Source of the DNA: Schizochytrium sp. TIO01
Taxonomy: Eukaryota > Sar > Bigyra > Thraustochytrida > Thraustochytriidae
Assembly: GCA_004764695.1 (NCBI GenBank)
Contig: SMSO01000014.1
Coordinates: 6,066,029-6,130,028 of the forward strand
Direction of reading: 5' to 3'
DNA length: 64,000 bases
Positions 1-10,469 of this stretch are shown in pieces. Each line of letters opens with the position of its first letter. Within the stretch, counting starts at the first letter, position 1. The position numbers and the translations under genes are program-made. The notes under the pieces were generated by a model that was given only the letters and a program-made list of their open reading frames with translations, was not told the origin of the DNA and searched no databases.

Positions 1-1699
1 GTATGTTACTTCCTCGTGTAGATGGTTCTCGAGATCGTCGACGAGTCTCTGAAGATAGATCTGCTTCTCGTTTCAGCGATTTGGGGCGCTCAAAAGATTT
101 CGAGTACTGATGATGGGGAGTGGAATGAGGGTACCCTGATTTTTTGGCTGTCATATTGTGACGACCGTGGATCGCAGAGCTTGGATGAGGCCTTTTCTGT
201 TGAGCAGAACTGGTAATATTGTTGCTTCGTACCATTATACGGTTTGAGCAATGTGCGGACTGGGGTCGCCCTTTCGGCTTTTTATTTCTCTGTGGTTGTG
301 CAAAATGATTTTCTGACGATGAGTTGCTGCTCAAAGATGATAAGTTGCTGGTCTGCCCTGGTGAATATTGACATCGAGCTGTCTCCGGCCGCTTCCTTGA
401 CATTGACTCAGTTACTTTACGACATGGAGGCCGAGGTTGGTATACCTTTCGGATTTCGTGCTTACTGCTCATGATAGGGCTGAGCTCCTGATTGCCAGTG
501 CTCGGAGAATTTGACTCACTGGCACTGTTGCAGCTTTTAATAGTATCAGACTCGCAATAGGGTGAGGACGGCTGAGCCCCACATGGCCAAAATGCCCGGC
601 GGAGATGTGCTAAATCAGCCTCCATGGACGACGGCACACTGTCAAGAGTCATCTTGGCCGTCGCCCGCTGCAGTACACCTTGCACGCAGCTCTCCTGGCC
701 TTCAAATATTTATGACTGCTCACTTCCTTAACTTCAGTTTGAGCGACCGCTTCTTTACTAGCCTGTCACGATCAATAAAGGAGAAAAAGTTTCCTTAAGT
801 CGGTGTGTACCTTATAGAATACTTCTACTGAAATGTGTTTTGCCCTCCTGTTGCCTGCTTTCCATACTTCACATGGGCAATCTAGTAGTTGATCTATTTT
901 TTCCTTCGAATAAAATTTTGAGTAACATGAAGTATATGTATTTAGATAGGCAAACGACCTGTGTGACTGAAGTCTCAGATGAGTTCATGCAACATTTAAG
1001 TAAGCGCGAGGAGACATGATATGTAAACCAGGAAACAAAGGCAATGGGGAACGGTTGCACATATTTGATTAGGCATATTCGACAAACCACCAATTGGATA
1101 GTAAGAACTCAAGCTTAGTACACCAATCATCCTCACTTGAAGAGGTAGTAAAATTCTCTTGCACTTAAACCTAAAGACAGATTGAAAAGCGAACAATTTG
1201 AATCATATAACGGATCTCCGTAGTGAAGTACACACCTCATCTTTATTTGTTAGTCAAAGGTGACTGCACTAGTGATCATTAGAAATTCCCAATTACATTG
1301 TATACTATTTAGGATAATCAAGCTTTAAGTAGATATGTGTGGGAGGATGCGAGAGTGAGTATCAAGTGAGTGATAGTTCAATTGTGAGGGCAGCTGGTAG
1401 GGCAATAAAGTGATGGCATTTCTATAGTATATTTTCCCTGTGGCTAGGTAACTCGGCTATAAAATGAGCGGCAACGAAATACTCTATCAGAAGCAACTGG
1501 AAGTAGATAACAAGAGGTTCTGAGGGATACCATGATCTGTATTGTATTCGTCGCCCTATGGAATTGCATCAATACTTAATATACGTGAAGAAATAGCAGT
1601 TACAATGAGGTTTTTCCTTTTTGGAATAACTTGTGCAACTTCAAAACAAGCAATAAAGTAATCACGGCACATGACCTTAATTAAACAACAAACGAAGAA
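1..1699. other. No intact gene; possible eroded coding relic in 1-800
   Basis: No frame stays open across this stretch. Between about 3 and 480 bp, protein-like pieces appear in different + frames broken by stops. One piece near 320-400 reads like the leucine/lysine-rich lead-in to the zinc-binding domain of Ty3/gypsy integrases (LLLKDDKLLV), but no HHCC motif, RNase H or LTR follows. I therefore cannot call an element. From 800 to 1699 the DNA is AT-rich with no coding signal and probably includes the 3' flank of the IMPACT gene, which is on the - strand. Confidence 0.3.
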
Positions 1700-2656
1700 T
1701 TATGAAGAGGAGCCACTACTAGAGATAAAACCTTGCTGCAACAAGAGTTCACGGGCAACATTATTGATAACTTTGAAGCGCGAAGGACCCATCTGAATAC
1801 CACCGTACCAGCGACTAACAACTACCACGACATTCCGTGCATCTACAATATCGAGAAGTCCAGCAAGCTTTGAGCCAGCTGCGTTTTCACCATCGTCATC
1901 GTTATCACAAATGAAGCTGCCTGGTTTGTCCTGGCGCTCAATACGGTACGCCATCATGTTATGTGTGGCACGAAGAATTTTGCGATCCTGCTTGAGCGCG
2001 AAAATCACCTCAAGTGCCTCTTGAGCGCTGGTCACTTTGGCTACATGTGCCTGAAAAGATGACTTTTGTTGGGTGAATGGATCTCCACTAATAATCGTCA
2101 ACGGCTTTTCACGCTGCTGTGACCTCTTCTGGCGCGCTTTGTCCTCTTCATATGCCTTATATGCCTCCATGTCATAATTTTCCTCTTCAAAGCCATGATC
2201 TTCACTGGAATTTTGTCCAAAGCTGCTCCAGCCCGTCTTCATAGATTTGTCGTTCTCAAGGACATTTTCATCATCATGAACATCTTCTGAAGCGTTGTCA
2301 ACATCTATAATCTCATTGAGCTTTTCACGCAAGAATTCAACCCATGCAAAGACCACGACGTCCGGAGCTTGGTACAGCTCTAGCAACTCTTTGTGAAGGT
2401 CTTCGACCTGGTCTTTGCGAGGCCAGTTCCGAATGGTCGCAATGGGAGGCTCAGAACTAGGGTACCCAGTCGGAAGGTCCACGCGCAAAGCTGCGGGGTC
2501 TGTGTACTCTGGCACATCTGCAGCGTCCTGAAGTCGGATGCTCATGCTTGAGGCCCCATGGCGATCCAGCTCGCCCGCGTATATCTCCGAGAGCACCTCA
2601 AGCTCCTCAGCACGAGCTGCAGCGTCTTCCTCAGAGACGCCCTCGCTACTGCTCAT
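1700..2656 (-). CDS. IMPACT: IMPACT-family protein (RWD + IMPACT domains)
   Basis: Single-exon gene of 318 residues. The longer open frame begins with TTG at 2674, so I take the first in-frame ATG at 2656. Residues about 8-110 form an RWD domain, with the RAEELEVLSEIY opening and the YPSSEPP turn typical of that fold. An acidic linker follows. Residues about 188-310 form the IMPACT (UPF0029/YigZ-like) domain, including the SRWYGGIQMGPSRF segment. Known relatives (mouse IMPACT, yeast Yih1) bind GCN1 through the RWD domain, stop GCN2 activation and so limit eIF2-alpha phosphorylation under amino-acid shortage. By homology the same role in the cytosol is likely here. The length matches the family and the stop is TAA. 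It is divergently arranged with the gene starting at 3535. I am very sure of the family and infer the function. Confidence 0.93.
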   Translation of the reverse strand: MSSSEGVSEEDAAARAEELEVLSEIYAGELDRHGASSMSIRLQDAADVPEYTDPAALRVDLPTGYPSSEPPIATIRNWPRKDQVEDLHKELLELYQAPDVVVFAWVEFLREKLNEIIDVDNASEDVHDDENVLENDKSMKTGWSSFGQNSSEDHGFEEENYDMEAYKAYEEDKARQKRSQQREKPLTIISGDPFTQQKSSFQAHVAKVTSAQEALEVIFALKQDRKILRATHNMMAYRIERQDKPGSFICDNDDDGENAAGSKLAGLLDIVDARNVVVVVSRWYGGIQMGPSRFKVINNVARELLLQQGFISSSGSSS

Positions 2657-3534
2657 CGGCACAGGGTAGCTCAATCTCTAACAAAGAGTCCTTGAAGGAG
2701 TTGAAGTAATGTAGGAATAGTGCCAATGAATGAAGAAGAAAGAAAGTGAGAGAGAATAAATGGATGAATAAATCATTACATAATAAGAAGTTGGTTCATA
2801 CGTACAACACATGCAGAAATTCACAAGAGAAGATTTTCCGTGGGGTTTGGACGCTATTGACGAAGGTAGAGAAGTGAAGTGCAGCAAGACTTTCGAGAGA
2901 CCGGATGATTGGATAGAGAGTAACCAAAGCAAATAAACTTATTGAGCAAAACAATTTTTGTGGGGTAAGAAAAGTTTGATGCAAATTAACTAAGAATTTA
3001 TCAATTCTAGCCAAAGAAAACGCCACGGAAAGTCTAAGCAAGCTTTGGAGGCCATGCATGGTCGAAGGGAGCTATACCAATCAAACAGGAGATAATTTAG
3101 AAAGGCATGGTGAGCTAGGCTATGAAAAAAGTTCGGTTCTGAAAATATTGATTTTAGTAGGTACAAGAATTGAAAGCGATATTTATCATGATCACTACAA
3201 CAACACAAACACACCCTCCCCTCCCAACAAAGTTGAGTGAAATTCTGCATCCAATTGTTTTTGCAAACCAAGCACAAATGTTGAACTGTCTCATCCACGC
3301 CGATTTAATTGATTGGCACAGCTACATTGACTTAACAGGTGAGTTTATTCTGCTTCGTTTTATCTTGTTAGTTTCTTTTTTTAAGTGAAAAAAAAGTATT
3401 TTTCTTTCTTTGGTTCGATCGATCGTTCATAAGTTCAACCAACCTCTGTGAAGACGAACCCGGAGACAGACGGCACTGCAGTGACGTACAACGACAGGCG
3501 AGAAGAAACCCCTGAGCGATAACGAATCTTCCCA
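2657..3534. promoter_or_regulatory. Divergent intergenic region between IMPACT and the 3535 gene
   Basis: About 880 bp separate two genes transcribed outward, so it must hold both promoters. It is AT-rich and contains only short overlapping open frames without coding character. A GTGAGT at about 3341, just upstream of the + gene, could be the donor of a 5'-UTR intron, but no acceptor stands out. No clear TATA box was found. Confidence 0.4.
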
Positions 3535-5779
3535 ATGATCCGTCGATCTAAGCGAGGCGCTGCGCTCAAAGATGTGGTGCGCCTGGAGCGTGGGGATGAT
3601 GAGCATCGCGATAACGATGGAGCCGTGGACCACGGGCGTGACGACCAGGAATACTGGCGTAAGGGCGCCAATCTTGGAACAACTCGTGACGAAGAACTGG
3701 GTTCAAAGGAACTGCAGAGGCAAGAACAATCTTCCCAAGAACCTTTGGTTGCACAAGAAAAGATGGGCTTGCGGCGCACTGGAAGGAATCCGAAAATCAC
3801 TCGATCGGCACGTGCGAAAGCAATAAATAATAGCACCAAAAAGGTTAACCATCTTGGTAAAGAAGTTCACGAGAAAGGCTCCTCCAGGGACGAAGTGAAG
3901 GGAAATCCTGTCAAGACGAGAACTACCCGAAGAACTGCGACAATTCATAGCGAAGAAGGCGACAAGAGACGCAGTTCCGCGGATAAATCCAATATTGTTG
4001 ACCAAGGAACTGAGGATGACAAATACTCTACAGTGACGATAAGAATGAAAAAGGGAGCCAAGAAACCTGCAAGTTTAGCAGCTGCAAAGACTAAGGTTTC
4101 TAAAGAGTCACAATTATCCTCGATGGCTCCTAAGGACCTAGGTACGAAGCGCAACAAAAAGTCGCTAGCATCTACTTCATCTGCTGAAACTGAAGTTGCG
4201 AGCTGTGTAGAGACAATCATATCTAATGAACCTGTGGTTCAAGTGTCAAAACGTATGCGCAAGCCGACAAGACTTGGGGATGACTTTGTGACCGAAATCA
4301 TACCTGGTCAGTATCAGAATTCACGCTCACAAAAGCCGCAGCCAACGAAGAAGCGCAAGCCCAAGAAAACCAATCAAGTCGAAGCTACAGCAAAGAAAGC
4401 CAAGCTATCTGCCAGAAAATCTACTGTTGCAAGATCTTTACACTCAGAGGCGTCAACTAAAGGACTCCTCAAAGAAAGATACTCATCCACAACCCCAGAA
4501 CGATGGTATCTTAAGAAAGAAAGTAACTTCTGCTGATGTTGAGCCTGTCTTCACAACTTTATTCAGGACACAAGATCCCTCAACAAACCAAAGGAAATCA
4601 GGTAAAAATCCACGCAAGGCAAAGAAGCGGATTGCCTCTGACGAGACTTCTTCGTCTCAGGTGATTGGAAAGGAGTGCAACAGCTCTTATGACTCTGTAA
4701 CTATGGACGACAGTTTTCGCCAACCTGACTTAGTTTCTGCGGCCGTGTCACTTTCAAGCCACTCGAAACTTGTAAGAGAAGGCGATTTTCTTCAAGAGCA
4801 AATGTTGCAATTGCCTACAGAAACACTAGCATGTTTTGTGGAGGAGACTGAGCCTGAGGTTGCCAACGCAATTGAACTTCTTTCTCAGGCAAATGATGAT
4901 GTGATCCTCTCCAAAGAGATTGTCCCCTCCAAAGCAACCGATAATGCTGTCTTCTTTGATGATGTCAGGGAATCGGATGCGCTTCTAATGCTTTCTGTTA
5001 TGGCTGTTGAAAACAGTGGTTTGGCTCATGTGCACTTTGACCTTTCTGTGCCGAAGAATCTTGCATGCATCTATTCTGAGCCAGGCGTTTTATCCAGTGC
5101 TTGTTGCGACACATACAACTCCACCTTCGCTATTAGTGAAGTTTTGGACGACACTGTATTTTCGGCACAAGAAGACTTTGCTGGAGATGGCACTTCTAAT
5201 CAATTGGGGGCTGGAAAGACACAAGGGTTCTCGACAAGGTCTTTTACCAAGAAGGAGCGTAATGCGTACTTTCGTTTTTCACGTCACGATCTGAGCACAG
5301 CTTTGTTCTCTCATCTTGCTTTAGATAGAGAAAGCTCTCAGGGAAAAGAACGATTTAGCTTCTTTGTCAAGGAGCTTATACAGCGGGAAAACTGGAGCCC
5401 ACCTGAAATCGGTGAAGAGTTCAACATAGACTTCACTACTTTTTCAAAAGACACCTTGGCTTATTTTTGCCACCTATTTGGTATTAGACTTAAGCGCCGA
5501 CGCAAGTCTCAATCGAATGTGGAGAGTGGGAATGGCTCGAGCTCTGCAACGTACAACGAGGTTGCTCGCTCATCAGGGATTGACGAGGGGAATTTCACTG
5601 AGGAAGTAGAAGGAGTCTGCAGGGAAGAGATCTCTGGTCTTGGCACTTCAAATACGTCAATGCCTAGTGCTATACAAACTGTCGCATCTGTGACATCAAA
5701 GACTGTTATTAACAGTTCTGTGCAAGACATTCCAGTGACTCTTCGCTCACTTTCAGGAGTCAGTGTTGGAGTGCACTGA
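3535..5779 (+). CDS. Basic, low-complexity nuclear-type protein with a frame break
   Basis: Two overlapping open frames, 3535-4536 and about 4370-5779, look like one gene that changes frame by +1. Removing one base gives about 747 residues. Removing a candidate 61-nt GT-AG intron at 4506-4566 gives about 727. That candidate has a GTATCT donor and CTGAT instead of the CTAAC branch site seen elsewhere in the window, and the second frame looks coding straight through it, so a single-base indel is at least as likely. The ATG at 3535 opens a Lys/Arg/Ser-rich, probably disordered N-terminal half with several basic clusters that could be nuclear localisation signals, including one near residue 240 (KRMRKPTRLGDDF). 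The C-terminal part (about 5240-5500) has a more ordered aromatic/charged segment ending in RLKRRRK. I recognise no family. Nuclear location is inference from composition only. Confidence 0.6.
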
Positions 5780-7172
5780 ATTAAAATTACCAAGAAGATC
5801 ATTATTTAAAGTGAATGAGCAGGTGCACTGCAATTTTTACCTACAATATGCTGCAACAGCAATTTGGTGAAGAAAAGTTTTAAAGGCTGTTCAATCATTG
5901 CTATACATCTTTTGTGCATCGCAATTTACTATGGCAACATGTAGGTGGTTCATAAGCGAGGATATTGTATATCACCGCTCCTAAACACTCAGGAAAGCAT
6001 GGCCTCTTCAACTGTTAAGTGCATACTTCTGTTGAGTAGTTTGAAGTAGCTTAGGACTTTCCTTTTCCCGCTTCACATGCTCCTCGTCCAACTTCCGAAA
6101 CCCTAGTTTGTCTTGCCGTTTACTCGTTTACTGTACGAGGTGGATAGTTACTATATATCTCAGAATACCTACCTGGCCAGGGGTCAAACCAAACCTTAGC
6201 ACTGCCACATGGTGAGCAACTTGAAATTCTATCATTTAATCATTCATTATCTCCTTTTAAAATCAAACAATACCATTTGAAGTGAAAATTTGGATTCTAG
6301 GATATCAAAGTACTACCTTCATGAGTTAAAGCTAAGGTGTGGAACAAGACAAATTCAGGAATGTAGCCCTTTATGTTCTGGATTTTGACATTAACTTTCT
6401 CAAATTCCATTTCCTCAGTATAAAGTATGTCAAAAGCACGAAGAGTGCAACCTTTCTTTTCTAGATTGAAGGATTGCTACTTGCAACTCCCTGCCATATA
6501 TCTCTACAGTTTATTCCAACAGATGTGCAATCAAGTGACAATGCGATCTCGTTCATGATGAACGGCGTACCCACTAGGAAAATCCACTCCGAAACAAGCC
6601 ATGTTGCCTCCAATGATCTCATGAGCACCTACAGAATAAATTTGGCGATATTTGAGTGCTGGCCTGAGTGGTGACTTTTAGAATCAAAGAAAACATCAGG
6701 AACATTTCGACTTGGCACCTTACTGGTTCTATGGTTTATGATAGCTAAAAACTCTAGTATCCAGCTCTGGCTTTGCGACTTTGCTCGATGGTGCAAATCA
6801 ACTTTGCTTAAAACGCCTCACGTTCCGGGTTCTTCGGGAACCTGATAAACCCCAAACCATAGCAACGGGACTGTGGTAAACGCTTTAGTTGTGCTGCAGA
6901 TCAATCTCTAGTCTTTGGTATTTGACGAGCTGGAGCTTCTGGGAAACAGGGTCAGAATTGCCAGGTCTTCATGCGAGGCTGACGCAGACAGGCTAGTCTA
7001 TCCCTGATTCTTATGCCTCCGTGAAACCTCTGCACGTGAGATTTGAGAAATAGACTGATACAACTCATCGAAAATAAGGACAGACTTTGTCGGTGACTGT
7101 TTTGGGCACATACGTATCCCTCTTATCCCCACGAAAGAAGGTTTAACAAGAATAAAGTGACCCAATAAAACA
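5780..7172. other. Intergenic region, no gene seen
   Basis: About 1.4 kb between two + strand genes, holding the 3' flank of the 3535 gene and the promoter of the first LRR gene. Open frames are short and on both strands. I found no tRNA-like T-loop or other RNA gene signature. Confidence 0.4.
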
Positions 7173-9827
7173 ATGCTTAGCGAAAAAGTGGTCACGGCTG
7201 CAATTCAGAAGATTAACGAGGGCGCAAAAGAGGTTTCGTAAGTTCATGGCGTATCATAAAATAAAATGGGCCCAATTTACTAATACGAAGCTCAATTGTA
7301 ACCCCTTTTTTAGGCTTGAAGAAAATATTTTGGACCCTGAAGGAGTGGAGGCTGTCCTAGCCGCAGTCCGTAAAAGCAAAATATTGCGCTACCTTAGGTA
7401 CGTGTACAAGAAAAGACTTGGAATTGCCACGCTGATTTTCTCCTTACTGTCTTGCAGCACAATTATTAAAACTAACGTTTCTCAATCGAATGTGAGCTGA
7501 GTAGTTTCTGGAATTGCAAAATTGGGGATAAGGGAGCCCTATTGGTTGCGGAGGAGCTTCAACAGAACCGGACTCTATATGAAATTGCGTAAGTTCACCT
7601 ATAATATAATTTCTTCATGTCGTGTAAAAGGCCACACGCAATAGACTCGAAACTCACATATACATACAGTTTGACCGGAAATGTCATCACGGACATTGGA
7701 GCCAAAGCTCTTGCTGGGGCCCTTCAAAACAACACCTCCTTGATTGCATTGAGGATGGCTAATAATGAAGATATCACATCAGAGGGAGTCGTAGCCATTG
7801 CTGAAGTATTACAAAAGCACAATAATACCATTCGTGAGCTCAAGTAAGTTTTGTTTTCCACAATCGCTAACACAACCCTAGGACCACGTTCTGATTTTAA
7901 TTTTTTTTGGCGAATTTTTGAATGCTTGAAACAGTCTTGGATATTGTCGATGCGGAGACATTGGAGCTCGAGCATTCGCTGCTGCATTAGGGCACAACAA
8001 GGGCTTACAGGTTCTAGAGTAGGTTTATATAAAATTAAAAAAGTCGCCAACAGACAAAAGGACTAATGGAAGCTACACCATACCATTTCTAACAACACAG
8101 TCTTGATCAAAGTCAGATTAGCGAAAATGGAGCCACATCTCTTGCTCTATCTCTTAAGAACAATCGCTCATTGAAACTCCTGGAGTAAGTCGCAGAATAC
8201 GTAGAACTTGAGTGTAAGTACTTTTGGGGCTAACATTTTGATTTCTTGCGGTCTATATCAATAGTTTACGGTTCAACGACATCGGGGATCGTGCAGTTTT
8301 TGCGCTTGCTGTTGGCCTTCAACACAATCGTACCTTGGAGCACTTGGAGTAAGTCTTGTATTTTAGGGCACACCGCTGACTTGAAAGCTAACTATTTCAA
8401 TTCCTTCGCGTTCATCTTGCATTTGCATCAATATAGCCTCTCATGTTGTGGAGTGACAAGTCAAGGCATTCGGGCTCTGTCTGCAGTTCTCGAGGGCCAC
8501 CCCACGGTTACTGGCCTAAGGTAAGTCTATTGTAGCAACCATGTCTAACGCAACAAAGGCTAAAGTTAAGCTAACTTGAAACTTTCGGTTTTGTGCATAG
8601 CCTCGCATTCAACGAGGTTGGGACGGACGGGGCAATTGCTTTGGCTGAGGCTCTCAAGAAAAACACTCAAATCCAACTCCTCGGATTGTCACATAATCGA
8701 ATTGATGCCAGGGGTGCGGAAGCTCTTGCAAAAGCGCTCGAGGAAAACACCTCAGTGCTTCGACTAAAGTAAGTTGTCGTTAAATGAAAAGGAGCCTGTA
8801 AAATTCCAGTTTGCTAACTCTATGCAAATGTCTTGAATGTATAATGATATGAATAGTTTGGAGCGAAATCAGGTATGCGATGATGGTGCTCACGCTCTCG
8901 CGGCAATGCTCGAACAGAATCAAACACTCAAAGTTATATTGTACGTTAGATACCATTTTGTTCAAGAAAAATCTCGAGGGTTGAAATAACTTACATGAAA
9001 CCTTGGAATTTGACAGTCTTTATGACAATAACATTACCATGATCGGTGCAAGCTCGTTGGCAAAGTCTTTGATCCAAAACCAGGCATTGGAATCCTTGGA
9101 GTAAGTTGCGACTATAATTTGCTACAAATGTGTTTATATTGCACACAACTAACCTGAAAACCCCGATGTTGATTATTGTGCGTAGCCTAACATTAAATCA
9201 GATTGGAGATGAGGGTGCCCGCGCATTTGCAGAGGCATTGGGGAACAATGAAACGCTTGCGCGACTGAACTTGTTACAGTGCAAATTAACAGATGAAGGG
9301 GTACATTTCTTTGACGATGTACTCCAAAAAAACGAATCTTTAACACATTTGAAGTAGGTGAGCAATAAAATACCCGTGTTGGATGATTCTTTTGGACTAA
9401 CAATCTGTTGAATATGCACAGTTTTGACCCCCAAGCAAGCCCAGCTATTTCTGTCCATCTTGAAACAAACAAAGTTCTGCAAAGTCTTAATGTCGAGGTA
9501 GCCAATATGAGAAAGCTGGCGATAGAGCTGATCCTTTGCAATAGAATATTTGTGCACTATGGTTTGCCTGTAGGACGTAAACGAGCTCGCGAAGGATCAG
9601 AAGTAGAAAGATTCGACAACAGATTTAAGAGGAATTTGTCATCCAAGGATCTACGTTTGTGCAGATTGCGTGCACAACAAGTGTATTTACAATCACAGAT
9701 TGACCAACTTGCCGGAAACGTTCCGCTCATAGCTCCTTTCCTCCTGCCATGTGTAGAGGTTGTTCGAAATTTCAAAAGATGCGTTGATCGCCTTGCAACG
9801 CCGATGTCCGGCTTTTGTGTTTCCTAA
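7173..9827 (+). CDS. LRR protein, ribonuclease-inhibitor/NLRC3-like repeats, 13 exons
   Basis: Exons by reading splice sites: 7173-7237, 7314-7397, 7505-7588, 7670-7843, 7935-8018, 8101-8184, 8265-8348, 8437-8520, 8601-8768, 8857-8940, 9017-9100, 9186-9353, 9422-9827. Together they encode 550 residues. Every intron is phase 2 and falls at the same place, just before the LxL/N part of a repeat. Nine exons are exactly 84 nt (one 28-residue LRR), two are 168 nt and one 174 nt (two repeats each), giving about 14 repeats. The repeats follow the RI-like pattern, with IGDxGAxALAEAL helices and LxxLxLxxN strands. The last exon adds a non-LRR C-terminal region of about 100 residues (GLPVGRKR, then PLIAPFLLP) shared with the next gene. 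RI-like LRRs bind proteins, and the partner is unknown. No signal peptide, NACHT or kinase domain is present. Donors are GTAAGT-like. Splicing is inferred, but the repeat register confirms nearly every junction. Confidence 0.88.
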
Positions 9828-10469
9828 CATTTAATCGCAAATAATTAGTCCTTTAATTTTCACTTAGAAGGTTTTGTATACCTATGTACCTACTGTTGGC
9901 GCGAGGAACAAGATTTGACAATGTTAACAGATAGAGCCAAAAATATCCACATGGTCAGCTTTTCTGAGCCTTTATATACTACATAAATTGATTTATCCAG
10001 ACCTTGGCCTTCACATTCTAATCTGTTTTTGTTATCTCCATTGCGATCAACAATAGGCATGTTCCTACCCAAATGCATGATATAATTCTCAATTGATGTA
10101 CTAAGGAACATCTTAATGTAGCGTGGCGGAACGTGCAGCAGGACTAGCACTAGCCTAGAATTTACCAAATCCACTCTGATAGTGTTGGCCACTATCAGTA
10201 ATTATAGGATACTGCTACCCAGTAACACGAAAAATATTCATGAGTTCATTTTTCAGAGGTAATGGCCCTTGTTCTTCTGCAAAGAGTTTAGATCTGCACG
10301 TAGATTCAGGTTGAGTACAGGAGCACCACTTTCTGTTCTTTACTTCATCAACCAGTGGTTTTACCTGATTCTAAAGCGACTGCCTCTGTGCTGCGGTCTG
10401 CTGTTTTGTATCGCTTTCAGCCTCCCTGCTCACGCGGAGCTTGTTTTCGGAGCAAAGCGTTGTGACATC
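9828..10469. promoter_or_regulatory. Spacer between tandem LRR genes
   Basis: About 640 bp between the stop of the first LRR gene and the ATG of the second. It should contain the terminator of one and the promoter of the other. An open frame upstream of 10470 continues from a TTG at 10269 and encodes a hydrophobic stretch, but it has no ATG. Both genes have a 65-nt first coding exon if ATG 10470 is used, so I exclude the upstream part. Confidence 0.4.

Noticed and set aside
4523-4566. 44-nt GTAACT...CAG intron as explanation of the frame break at 4.5 kb
   Set aside because: Its length (3n+2) leads into the third frame, not into the frame that stays open to 5779.
6800-6860. Stem-loop with GGTTC...GAACC suggesting a tRNA T-arm
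   Set aside because: No acceptor stem, D-arm or anticodon arm can be formed around it.
10269-10469. Hydrophobic N-terminal extension of the second LRR protein (possible signal peptide)
   Set aside because: It has no ATG in frame, only TTG. The ATG at 10470 gives a first exon of 65 nt, identical in length to the paralogue.
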